DNA of 64,000 nt from Vigna angularis. Lineage: Eukaryota; Streptophyta; Magnoliopsida; Fabales; Fabaceae. This document shows, in pieces, positions 1 to 11,751 of this stretch. Where the stretch lies: contig NC_068971.1 in the NCBI RefSeq assembly GCF_016808095.1, positions 26,308,131 to 26,372,130 on the forward strand, in the 5' to 3' direction. Made by a program: the position numbers and the translations under genes. The notes beneath the pieces are model-generated. The model worked only from the letters and a program-made list of their open reading frames with translations, was not told where the DNA came from and made no database searches. Position 1 is the stretch's first letter; each line of letters begins with the position of its first letter.

Positions 1-1045
1 TAAACTCCATCATTTTTTACTTTCACACAATTACACTTGTTCCACTTCTGACAATTCTCTTTTTCTGAAACATAATGACAATCACACTACGGCACTTCTC
101 ATTTATGTTGATGACATCATCATCACCGATAACAATGATGGAGAAATTCAACACATCATTCATCTTCTTCATTCTACATTTTGCATAAAGAATCTTGGTG
201 ATCTAACTTACTTCCTTGGTCTTGAGGTCGCACGTAACTCCTAAGGGATACACCTTAGCCAACGTAAGTATGTTCTGGATCTCCTTGGTGAAATCGACAT
301 GGTTGATAGCTCCCATGTCCCTACTCCTATGGTTCCCAAACAATCTCCTACAAATACCGTTCGGTCTTTGGATGATTTTGTCGCTGCCTCCTATCGTCGT
401 CTCATTGGAAAACTCATCTACCTTACCACCACCCGTGCGGACATTACCTTTGTTGTCAATCACCTCAGTTAGTTCATGTCTGCTCCTACATTTGTCCATC
501 AACAAGCTACTACTCATATCCTACGATACCTCAAGGGTACCCCTGGTGTTGGTGTTCAACTTAAAGCTTTTTGTGACTCTAATTGGGCCACCTGCCTTGA
601 TACTCATCGTTCGGTCACTGGATTCATTGTCTACCTTGGAAGCTCTCTCATTTCATGGCGTTCCAAGAAACCACCGACTTTTTCTCGAAGTTCTTCTGAG
701 GCTGAATACCGTTTGCTAGCCAGCACTGTGTGTGAACTTTAGCGGCTCACTTATCTGCTTCATGATCTACACGTTCCTTACGCGTCTCCCGCTCTTATTT
801 ACTGTGACAATCAATCTGCAATACAAATTGACTCTAATCAAGTCTTCCATGAATGCACAAAGCATATTGACATTGATTGCCACATTGTACGTGAAAAGGT
901 TGCAGCAGGACTGATCAAGTTACTTCCCATCTCCACAACCATGCAAATAGCCGACATATTAACAAAATCGTTACCTCCTCCTTGTTTTCAACTTCTTCGT
1001 TCCAAGCTTGGTCTTCAAAACATTTACACCCAGCTTGAGGGGGGC
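1..1045 (+). pseudogene. Ty1/copia pol 3' end (RT C-terminus and RNase H), broken
   Basis: Read in one frame, this gives the end of a copia polyprotein. The reverse transcriptase YVDD box lies near 105-116, followed by a FLGLEV block near 220. The RNase H region has the SRSSSEAEYR signature near 685-710 and the terminal ADILTKSLPP block near 950-980. In-frame stops interrupt it near 242, 470 and 740, so it is not functional. A polypurine run just before 1046 leads into an LTR. The element is cut by the left edge of the window, so its 5' part is unknown. Several stops can be explained by CAG to TAG or similar transitions. Confidence 0.9.
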
Positions 1046-1241
1046 TGATAACAGTTATACCGTTCGGTCTCACTTACCTGTACCGCTCGGTTGTATTGAT
1101 TCAGCTCACAAGTCACTTGACCGATCGTTCCATCTTGTGGGGCTGATAACAGTTATATCGTTCGGTCTCACTAACTTGTACTGCTCGGTTGTATTGATTT
1201 AGCTCACAAGTCACTTGACCGATCGTTCCATCTTGTGCTAA
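1046..1241 (+). repeat. 98-bp tandem duplication at the LTR start
   Basis: The first 98 bases of the LTR (1046-1143) are repeated directly at 1144-1241 with only a few mismatches. Both copies begin TGATAACAGTTATA and both are preceded by GGGGC. The two units are adjacent with no spacer. Confidence 0.9.
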
Positions 1242-1520
1242 TTCTCTACATCGTTCGGTCTAGCTTACGTGAACCGATTGGTTGTGTTGTTTCAGTGTAC
1301 AAGTCACTATACTTTACTCGGTCTCTCTTGCCTAGACCTTTCTGTTTACTGTTTGACATGTTTTTTCTGTTATTCTGTTACTGTCTCATTCTTTATATAT
1401 TTGTTCTCTTGTACCGCTTTGATACACATCAATAAACTTCTCTTCTTTCTCTACAACCTTTTCTCTGGCTTCTCTCTTCTCTTTTCTCTTCCCTTTTAGC
1501 TTTTTCTTTTCATTACTTAC
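1046..1520 (+). mobile_element. 3' LTR of the copia element
   Basis: The LTR starts TGATAACAG directly after the purine-rich tract that ends the pol remnant. A pyrimidine-rich stretch follows, ending near a CA at about 1520. That right boundary is a guess, since no second LTR is in the window. CGTTCGGTC-type words recur in the first 230 bases. Confidence 0.6.
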
Positions 1521-4500
1521 TGTATTGAAAATCTATGAATTCTAAAAAGGGAATATATGGAATGAACAGTCCATACTCAAGTCTAACTTCAGAGTAGTTT
1601 GGATTTATAAATAAAATTATCTAAAGTCATATAGAACACTTTAAAGAACACGTTTATCTATTACATGTAAATACCATTTAATTCGTATGTAGTGCATTGC
1701 TCATTTTGAATGACTTTGCTTTAGATGCCTTGAAAAGTATCAAAGTTGAATTCTTTTTATGTCCTTTTTGTTGGTGTTTATAACAATATCTCTGACTTTA
1801 CATTTACGACTTCCATTGTTACATGCCTTTTAAACATCATAAACAAGAATTTTTTAATTTTTTTGTAACTAAAATGTGTGACCTTAGACTATGTAATCCC
1901 TATGTATCTATTTAAAAAAGTTGTTATGATATAACATGCACTAAATAAATTATATATATATATATATATATATTAATTCATGTTCTTATTTGATTTTCAT
2001 GTTTAATATTTTAGGTGAACGTTCACATGCTTCATTTGTGATTCTTCACATATTGATATATCTTTAAAATCTAGAGTTAAAATTGAATAGCTTGTATTTA
2101 GGAATAGAACTTGGTTTATTAGTAATCTTATATTTTGACATTAATGCATGATTTCACATGTTTAATTGAGATATTTGTGAATGCATGAGAATGAAGTTGA
2201 TGAAATCTAATCTTTGACAATTATAAATAATCTATGTTAAATTTTTTGTTACACACCAATTGTTTGATAAAAATACAAAAAGAATTTTTATTGTGTTTTT
2301 TTGTGAACTTTATAGTTTAATTGGATTATTGAATGCAATCATTGAGTGTTGCACAAATTCCTTAACAAAGAAATATATTTATCACTTGTTAGGTGGAGAC
2401 AAATACAACTATGTCATTTTTCATTAATAATATGAAGAAATAAAAAGAAAGAACCTAATGTAAACTTGAATAATAGAATTAATCTTTGTTATTATAATTA
2501 ATTAAGTCTATTTGGTGAATGGGAGAAGAATAGGAGATGTAAATAGTTATTTGTCATTAGAAGATGTACAATTTTAAAAAAATTGTATTATAAGGTTTGC
2601 AATTAAAAGGTTTACAATTTTTCAAAAAAATAATTATATGTATAAGTTTGCAGTTTTTATCAAAAAATTATACGAAGGTTTGCAATTCTTAAAGAAAAAT
2701 TACATACAATTTTGTTAAGTATATATAGAAGTAGACCTAGAGGTCCGAACCCCGTTAACTTTATGACATTTTTATTTAAATTAAATTTTGTGCTCCTATT
2801 TGTAGATATGTTTCTGCTTATAGAAATTATTTTCATACATGATTATGAACAAATAATTATCGAGGAACCCTGTTATTTGAAACGTACACTTAACTTTTAA
2901 ATATGTAGTTCCAAGATAAATTTCATAGCTTTTAAGAAATTAAAATACAATACTTTCCAACTTTATTTTTTTAAATATTTTATTTAAATAAATTAATATA
3001 AGTTTATTAAATTTTAGATATGTCAATATTGAATAAAGTTGTTCCTTTTTTTTCTTAGTTGCAATACTTTTAAAATTGATGCAATTAGTAAATCTTTTTT
3101 GCAATGCTCATCACACTTATATTTATATAATGTTAATAATAATTATTTTGATTAACATTAAATAAGGTTTTTTTTGGTAAGTAAGTATTATTTCCTTTAT
3201 TTTTAATTGATATTAACTAATAAAAGTAGTATTTTTTGTTAGCATTACACACTAGACAATATCATTAGATAAGCCTTAAAGTAATTATGAATTCTTGATT
3301 TCGGGTGAGATTGATAAAGAATATTAAACTCGTTGTAATAATTTTGAAAGGTTTAAACTGGTGCCTTCTAGAGATGGTTAAACTCGTAATACATAGAGAG
3401 GTTGATATTTATTGTAATCTGGAAAGAATGATTTTCGTCTTGTTGATAAGTGATTTCATAAACAGATTATTTAAGAAATTGAACGTAATATCATGTGGAG
3501 GTATATTAGTATAAATCTTTCTGGGTTTTCTTCTCTATCTTACTCTTTATCTTATTTTATTTCTATGTATGTTTGTACAAAATGATTATAAAATATCTAT
3601 AGGCTCTATTCTTCTGTATCAAGAATCCGTACTGTTTTCTATCTTCAAAGAAAAAAGATAAAGTCGTAGATCTAGAAAGAGAAAACAAAAAATGTTAAAA
3701 AAATGTTTTTAAAAAATAATGACCCTTATAAAATAAAAATCAAATAATAAAAACTTTTGTTTATAATTTAATTTTATAATAAAATTAGTAAATATCTTTT
3801 ATTTTAAGACCATTACCACTTTTAACTATATTATAGATCTTACAATATTATCAAAATAATAATAATGAAGTTTAAGATACAATTTTACGGCTAAAAAGAG
3901 TATCTTTTACTAATATTGATTTATTCTAATAAGAAAATAACTTATCTCATAAATTAAAATAATAAAAAAATTCAGACATGTTAAAATAGATCTTATATTA
4001 GTCAAAATAATTTATAAAATAAAATTTTAATAACACAAACAATTTTTAAAAATATATAATTAAAATAAAAAATTGTTATCAAATTTTATGGAGAAAAAGG
4101 TTATATTTCAAAATAACGATATATTAAAAAGCCATTTTACATCTATTAAATTGAGGAAAGAAATGTAATTCACAATTTTTATTATATCAATTATTTAATA
4201 ATCAATCTAAATACTCCAGTTATAATCTAGTTTTCATAATAATTACAATAGCAGTATGTGTGTGAGAAAGAAAAGGAAAACAAAATACCACGTCAGACTC
4301 ACGTAAAATCCTCTCGAAACTTCCCAGAAACATCAGCCCCACAACAGATAGAAAAGAGAGATTGATGAGACCAAACAAAACAAATTATGCACCACCCACC
4401 CCGTTGCACCAATTCCACGTCATTACTCACGTTTTATACGGTAGCAGAGCTTTATTTTCCCAATAAAAATATTTTTTTTAAATTTAATATATTTTATATA

Positions 4501-4921
4501 TTTAAAGTTTTTATCAATTTTAACATTTAAAAATACTTTTTAAAGATCCTTCCGTTCTCGATATATTAGAAATATAGTGTAAATTTGGGCTTGTAAAATT
4601 GAGAAAGTAAACATAAAAAGAAAATCATAAATTTATTATTTTATTTTTGTAATATATTTTCTCTCAAAATTTTAATATAAGAAAATTATTTAATAAAATA
4701 TATAAGATACTCGTTGTTAAAATGGTAAATGTCTGTCTTGTGTACTTCTGCGAAAAGAAGAACCGACAGAACCACGTGCCTGAATCTGATGAAGAAGAAA
4801 AAATGGACCTGCCAGCGGTGCGTACTGTCTTTGGCGATAAGATTAAAATAAAATAGTTTATAAATTATCCACAAATGAATTTCGGTTTTAAGGTAATTAA
4901 TTACCGACAAAACTGGTGAAA
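1521..4921. other. AT-rich intergenic region, no gene seen
   Basis: No reading frame here resembles a protein. There is a (TA)n tract near 1950-1972. The block at about 4260-4440 is less AT-rich and holds ACGT-core words and GAA/TTC clusters. It could be an old promoter, but no coding exon follows it. Confidence 0.6.
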
Positions 4922-5279
4922 TTAAATTATATTTTAGTTCTTCAAAGAAATTTTAATTTTTCGTCTTTCAAAATCAACGGCTTTAGAAATTAGTTAAAAT
5001 AGCGTTAATTTTGGTTCACTTCTTTTGTCAAATGTTCCATTCTCGTGTCGAGGTCATTTTTTTTCAATCAAATGAAAATTAACGTCAACATCCAATTGGA
5101 CTGATTCAGGAGAAGACTCGTGAAAGCGAGTAGGAGTGAGAAAATAGAGAGAGAATGTCAGAAAAAAAAAATGACGTGACACACCATTATTAGTCATCTC
5201 TCAACTGATTTTTAGCGCTGTTAGTTTTAAAAAACGAAAAATTAAAATTTTTTTTAAAAAAATGACCAAAATATAACTT
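4922..5279. mobile_element. Small non-autonomous inverted-repeat element (MITE-like)
   Basis: About 75 bases at the left end (from 4925) match, imperfectly, the reverse complement of the right end (up to about 5279). Both arms carry AATTATATTTT-like and TTTTAATTTTTCGT-like words. The interior of about 200 bp has no coding potential. The exact ends and target duplication could not be fixed, and a further GGGACTAAA motif just outside (about 5320) may belong to it. Confidence 0.55.
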
Positions 5280-6810
5280 AGTATGAAAGAATGATTAAAA
5301 CCAAATTCCCTTTAACAGTTTAGGGACTAAAAATATATTTAACCATATTTTTTTCTTATTCATCCGTGTTTAAGTGAATTAATAAATATTACACAATTGA
5401 ATAAATAATTAATAATATAAGGTATTAATTTTGCTCTGAGTGGTTCTCAACGCTCAACCGTATTGTTTAAGAAAATATAAAATCAAACATATTGATCTTT
5501 TTCACCTGATTTTTCAACATAATTTTTACATTGAATTGATCAAATTTTACATATTCTAGCTCTCTCTGCGACTCTCTTTCTGTATATATAATTCAAACAT
5601 TTATTAATTAAATACTAATTTTTATTATAAGCAATATTTTAACTTATTTATTATAGTGAGCATTGAAAAAAGCACAATAGGTGGTCCACTCCATGACATG
5701 ACAGCCCTTGTCACACGAGTCAAGGAGACGGTTGATTTTATGGAAAATAAATGGATGGACATGAAGATAAAGATCGAGAAAAGTAGGGTATACTGTTTCT
5801 TTTATTAGAGATAAAAATATTAAAGTAAAAAGTTTGAATAAAACTCTTAAAGATAATAAATGATTTGATAAATGTAAAAAGAAAATTTATTGAATCAAAA
5901 TTTAAAATCATAATTGTATGAATAAAATTGAAATAACATAAAAATATAATTATTTAAAATTAATATAAAATAAAATAAATTAAAATTAATGTTATTATTG
6001 AATTAAGTATATTTTTTAGTTTTTGAATTTTGCATCAATTGAGTTTCAATTGTGTATAAAATCAGACAATGTTATTTATGTTCAAAATTAGATGAAATTA
6101 GTAATTAAGTCTAATTATAATTTATATATTTATATTAAAATAATGTTTTAAAATTTATACATCGAATTATTCACCCTAAATATTAAAAATAATTTTATTT
6201 TTTAATTATTTGGTAATTAAGTTGATTATTGATTAAAAGAACTAAATCACCCTTTAAAGAAAAAAAAATATAAATGTAAAGTTGTTACGTAATTTTTTTA
6301 AATTTTAATATTTGAAAAATTAAAAAATGTATTTTTCTTGGTAAACTTATTTACAAATTTAATTTCTTTAACAAAAACAAATAGTATTCACATTAAATTT
6401 GAAATAATATATTTTTACATTTCTTAACTTAATTTTCCTACTTATTAAATCTTTTTACAATTTTTCATAAAATAAAAAAAGTTTTATAATTTATTTACTT
6501 TTATTGGTTAGTAATTTAAATTCAACTAATTTTTATGTATGTTATGTTATTAGCCAATTAACTTTAATAAATTAAAGAAGTCTTATATTTTGGACAAAGA
6601 AAATATTGTTCAATTTTAAATATTATTAGACTCATCTGAGTTCAAAAAATAAATTTAAGAATTAAATTAAATACAAGACATGTGAAGTTAAAATTAACAA
6701 GTGGTACTATTGTGACACTAATATTGTCATGTGCCAACTGACACGTGAAAAAAAAACATCAATAAAAAGTAACCTTAAAAAAAACCAAAATACAATGATT
6801 TGACAAATAA
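5280..6810. other. AT-rich intergenic region, no gene seen
   Basis: Long A/T tracts with no protein-like frame, no RNA gene and no clear transposon ends. It stops at the 9-bp target duplication of the neighbouring MULE. Confidence 0.6.
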
Positions 6811-7167
6811 TAAATTTTTGGCTTAATAGCTTACTCAGTCTCTATGTTAAGTATTTTTTTTTTCAATTTAATACCCGATTTTAAAAGTACATATATTAGG
6901 TTCCAAAGTTTTAAAAAAATGTATGAATGAAGTCTTATCCATTAAGTTGGTAGCAATGACGTTTACTTCATGCTAACGTAGCTGCACTTGTTTTCTCTTC
7001 CTCTAGTCTTCGTGCCATCTTTTTCTCTTTCTTTTCTATTCATCTCAACATTAATTAAAAGCAGTAAGTTAATAGATTTTTTTTTATCTTTTGCTGTGTA
7101 CTATTTTGCAAAGTGAATAGACCTTTTGTTTTCAGCAGAAAGTAAATAGACATATTACTATAATATG

Positions 7168-7208
7168 ATAATAATAATAATAATAATAGTAATAATAATA
7201 ATAGTAAT
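7168..7208. repeat. (AAT)n microsatellite, left part
   Basis: Imperfect AAT/TAG trinucleotides end directly where the LTR element starts. The same trinucleotide resumes on the other side of that element near 11357, so the microsatellite was probably the insertion target. Confidence 0.85.
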
Positions 7209-7723
7209 TGTATGGTATATAGTATGGACCGAACGGTTAACACTCAGGACCGCTCGGTCCATCCATTACATCAACAATGTTGGGCCATAATTGGCGTTTA
7301 AGTTATTATTGGGCCAATAGTCCAACAGACATAAAGTAATCAAAGATATTTGATTAAAGATATTGATAAGCTGTTTATGAGTAACTAACCGAATCTAAAG
7401 GTAAGTTTGTTTTTATTTTATTGGATTTGTGCTAGTTTAGGATCTGTGCTAGTTTAGGATCCATGAAATGACTAATAAATATAAGGTTAATGCCAAACGA
7501 CAGGTACGTTCGATTAGATATAAAATACTCAACTGTGATAAAAAGTTCACTAAATCGCTCCTAACTTGAGCGTCAGAGTGCCATTTGCAGGTACCCCCTC
7601 GTGAAGAATACAACCGAGCAGAGCAGGTGACAAGCGAACGGAGCCGGCGACACAGGCATTGGAAAACAGGAAAGTCACGTCAGAAATGTATGTTTCTGAG
7701 TCCTACAAATCCCTACCGAAACA

Positions 7724-9610
7724 TCTTGACGCCTACCGTGGGGCCGAGCGGCATCCCGCTGAAATCGCAAGGAACCAGACAAAGACACAATCTTAGCATC
7801 ATCATGTCGATCACACCCCTACATATTGATCCCGGTTGAAGAAACTCTCACCATCAACGTCAGCAAGCTTCTACGACTTTACAGTTAAATATTTTTATAT
7901 AACCATCTTAAATTCATTTTATATTATATGACTTAATTTATACTTCTAAATCATTTGGAATATTCATGTTATCCATCTCAACATATAAAAGCATCCTTTG
8001 TGATTGATGCATCACCTACAAAAAGACTCACTAACAACATAAACATAACTTCAGCACCTGCCTGCATTCGGCTTTGTTCAAAAATACATATGTTTTGATA
8101 ATTATTCGTCCTTGTTGAATGATTTAATTTAAATATCTTAATTCAATATTATAATATTATTCAAGACTTATTCAGGGTCCAATGACGCACTCACCACTTA
8201 GCCAAATTTGGCATCAAGTGCTCAACCATTCAAATATTAGGTTATTCGGCCTCACAACTATTCAGCCATTCAGCCTCACAGGTATTCGGCTTCAACTGCT
8301 CGACCTTCCATGGTCTCACGTACTAATCAAATTTGGCATCCAATGTTCAATCCATTCGACCATTCGGAAACACAGGCTTTATGCGCTTCTCTATTGCTTC
8401 CTTGTTATTTACAAATGTACCAATTGCCAGCAAGTGATTAGGTCAATCGCTCTTATCCATATGCTCGAAGAAAGTTTGTGCAGAAAATTAGTATTTACAG
8501 GGTATAGCCTGAACAGACCTTGGTCTCTCTACCGTTCGGTCAGTTGGACCGCATATATTCAGCCTTGTTAGCTTGGCTCTAGTTCGAGCCTCAACCTGAC
8601 ACCTCAATTCTTGTTCGACGGATACTGAGCGGTGTTCATCTATATTATTACGGTCAACCTCTTAATATATTTTGCATGTCACAAGGCAATAAAGCACCTA
8701 CCGCTCATTTGTGACACATCCTAATACGGATTTTGATTTCGGTCCCCAAAAATTCAACCAATCAATCTTACTTCCATGATCGACCGACCTTATAGCATAA
8801 TCTATTTTGATATTAATGGTCTAACCTTGTAAATGCATTAGTTTGTTTGGCTACTCTTTTTCTCACCATATAAAATTCGAGTTGCTATATTTCTTTAGTG
8901 TAGATAGCAGGATCTTGGAAACCACTCTGCCAAGAGGAGTACGAAGACCGAGGGGTAAATCCCCTTTGTCCACAAAAATCAAGCGGTGAGAAACGCTCTC
9001 CGTGAGCTCTCACTCTCGTCCTAAACCGAGCAGTGAGGAACGTTCTCCATGAACTCTCACTCTTAGCCAAAAAACCTAGGGAATTTTCTCCATGAACCCT
9101 TGGTCCAACACCAAACAATTATAAGACAGTAGAGCACCTATAGCTCAACAGGGACACCTCTTAATATAAATGTCTCATTTTGGGCTTCGAACGTCCAATC
9201 AAATAACAAGCGGTTTTGCTTGATTGGTCATCCGACTTTATAACTTAATTAGCTTGTGCAGATACCAGAATCCTAGGGTTTACCACACGACCTAGTAAAA
9301 AGTTCCAAAGAGAACTTCTAGGGCCTCCGCTCAACATAGGAATAAGTTCCAAGAGAACTTCTATCCTTCATTACTCGGTTCAGCCTTGCTAGGAAGGTTC
9401 AGTCAGATAACAGGATCTTAGCATCCACTGCTCCACATGGGAAAAAGTTCTAGAAAGAGCTCCCATTAGTCACCACTCAGCCTAAAGTCTGTCGTTCGGA
9501 CCAGAGAAGAGTAATGACTTAAAGCACATTACGGCCTCTCTCAAGATCATATAAGTCCTATAGTTAACCTTGACTAAACCCAAACGGTTAACTTGGACTT
9601 AGGGGCAATA
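7724..9610. other. Non-coding interior of the LTR element
   Basis: Directly after the 5' LTR comes a GC-rich leader (CCTACCGTGGGGCC near 7732), a likely primer-binding and leader region. The rest contains recurrent ATTCGGC/CATTCAGCC words (about 8200-8360) and short repeats of the AGTTCCAAGAGAACTTC type (about 9300-9370). Short ORFs here look accidental. I see no domain. Confidence 0.6.
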
Positions 9611-9902
9611 TGTATGGTATATAGTATGGAACGAATAGTTAACACTCAAGACCGTTCGGTCCATCCATTACATCAACTATGTTGGGTCATAATTGGACCA
9701 ACGTTTAAGTTATTATTGGGCCAATAGTCCAGCAGACGATAAAGTAATCAAAGATATCTGATTAAAGATATTGATAAGTTGTTTATGAGTAACTAACTGA
9801 ATCTAAAGGTAAGTTTGTTTTTATTTTATTGGATATGTGCTAGTTTAGGATCCATGAGATGACTTATAAATATAAGGTCAAGGCCAAAATCTAGGTACGT
9901 TC

Positions 9903-11136
9903 TGTTGGTACAAGCAATCAGTATCGTCGAGTCGCGTAGCGGAATAAAATTGCAGAAAATGTGTTCGGTCAATTAAAAATGGTTCCTTTAATTTTCTTAT
10001 AAATGTTTTATTAAACAATTGATATGCAGAAAATATAAAGAGTGGATGGAGTAGAAAAATCAAACAAATGATTTTTATCCTGGTTCGAATCAAAAGATTC
10101 TACGTCCAGTCGTTAATCACTATGAATAGTGATTAACTTTTTTCACTAAAAACAGTTTCACAGTTTGTACAGATTACAAGATAGTGAATGTAGATTAAGA
10201 AACGAGAACACCTTTCAATCGACAAAGGAACAAAATAGTCTTCCTTCGACAAACGAATTAGAAGCAGCTTCCTTCGACAAATGAAATAGAAGCAAGAACA
10301 CTTAGCCAACTAGAAGAGAACAACTCTGACCTTTGACACACAAAGTGCGAGCTTCTCCTATTCACAAGACTTGGCAAGAGCAAGAACTAGCATTTGAGAA
10401 CTTCCGTAGATTTCACTGTATTATCAAATTCGCAAAGTTATTGTTGAAGAGTTTGGAAGAGAGTGTATATAGCCTACTAGTCTGAAACTGAAACGACACA
10501 TTACAATTGCCAGTCATAATCGATTATTGTAAGTGATAATCGATTATCTACGAGACTTGGAAGGTTTGAATATTGACTTTTCAAACCAGTCGACTACAGT
10601 TCTTCAACTCCTTCTATCATTTGGCTTCCTTCTTCTTCTTTCTCACAGTTTTCCACCATTCAATCTTGTACATGTGTTATGTTTATCTGTCTTATTCAAC
10701 TTTCAACTACTGTACGCCGTTTGGTCTTCAACTATGTTCGACCTGTGTTCAATCTTGTGTTTTTGCGTCGTTCGGTCTTCAATTGTATTCGGCTCGAGTC
10801 CTTATAACCTTTTGCCGTTTGGCTTGGTTCTTCACAATTTTCCATCGTTCGGTACGAACTGCTTAGTCTCGGTCATGACTCACGTGGTCTCGGTTGTGCC
10901 TCGACCGCTCGGTTCTAACTGCTCGGATCATCTATTTGTGACCGTTTGGTCTTTGTCATACCTTGTTTGGTGTCAGTCATGCATTCTACCATTCGGTCTT
11001 AACTGCTCGGTCCTGACCAACTTTAGTTATACATAAATACTTTTAAACTTAATATAGCAAGGGTCTTCATATTCTTCACTTTGTAGCATCATCAAAATCA
11101 TTACCTTCAACACACCAATTCTCCTTATTGGTAACA
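9903..11136 (-). mobile_element. Solo LTR of a Sirevirus-like copia family
   Basis: A 1234-bp insertion in the 3' LTR of the surrounding element, starting TGTTGGTAC, ending GGTAACA, and flanked by a perfect 5-bp duplication CGTTC (9898-9902 and 11137-11141). Its left 600 bases, read on the minus strand, match the end of the LTRs at 50447-51529 and 56296-57349 (GAATAGGAGAAGCTC, GTCGAAGGAAG and TTCCGC words). The other half is diverged and rich in CGTTCGGTC/GCTCGGT words. No interior or second LTR remains, so it is a solo LTR. Confidence 0.85.
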
Positions 11137-11356
11137 CGTTCGATCAGAACTAAAATACTCAATTGTGATAAACAGTTCACTAAACCGCTCCTAACTTGAG
11201 CGTCGGAGTGTCTTTTCCAGATACCTCCCCACTTGGTCAATAATACAACCGAGCGAAGCAGGTGACAGCCAAACGGAATAGGCGACACAGGCATTGAAAA
11301 GTAGGAAAATCACGTAAAAAAAGGTACGTTTCTCGATCCTACAAATTCCTACCGAA

Positions 11357-11476
11357 ATAATAATAATATAATAATAATAATAATATAATAATAATAATAG
11401 TAATAATAATAATATAATATTAATAATAACAATAATAATAATAATATAAAATCTATGCTCTTATATAATAATAATA

Positions 11477-11508
<32 letters not shown>

Positions 11509-11560
11509 TATTAATATAATTATATAATAATATAATTATAATAATAATTTTTTTATATAT
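11357..11560. repeat. (AAT)n microsatellite, right part
   Basis: About 200 bases of AAT/ATA trinucleotide repeats interrupted by a short unique stretch near 11450. This continues the microsatellite seen at 7168-7208 on the other side of the LTR element. Confidence 0.85.
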
Positions 11561-11751
11561 TAATTCGAGTATTTAATAATCGTCTTGTATTATTCGAGAA
11601 CTCTGGACTAAGAAAAATTGAGATCATTTCTCCTTATTTGCGGTGACATCTATTATATTACTGCTCCTTATTAAATTATGGTATGTTTAAAAGTTTTCCC
11701 TTAACTCCTACCATATGAGATAAACATGTTTATATATAATTGAATTATGAA

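Larger units (their letters stand above)
7209..11358 (+). mobile_element. Non-autonomous LTR retrotransposon with two LTRs
   Basis: A 515-bp LTR (7209-7723, TGTATGG to CCGAAACA) recurs at 9611-11358, interrupted in the second copy by a 1.2-kb insertion. Without it, the second copy is about 509 bp. The roughly 1.9-kb interior (7724-9610) has no gag or pol frame, so the element needs proteins in trans. An AGGGGCAATA purine stretch precedes the 3' LTR. The flanks are both AAT repeats, so the target duplication cannot be read clearly. Confidence 0.85.

Noticed and set aside
4260..4440. Promoter-like block with ACGT cores and a heat-shock-element-like GAA/TTC cluster
   Set aside because: The spacing of the GAA/TTC units is imperfect and no coding exon follows, so I do not call a promoter.
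7055..7243. Leu-rich minus-strand ORF that looks like a membrane peptide
   Set aside because: The Leu run is the translation of the AAT microsatellite.
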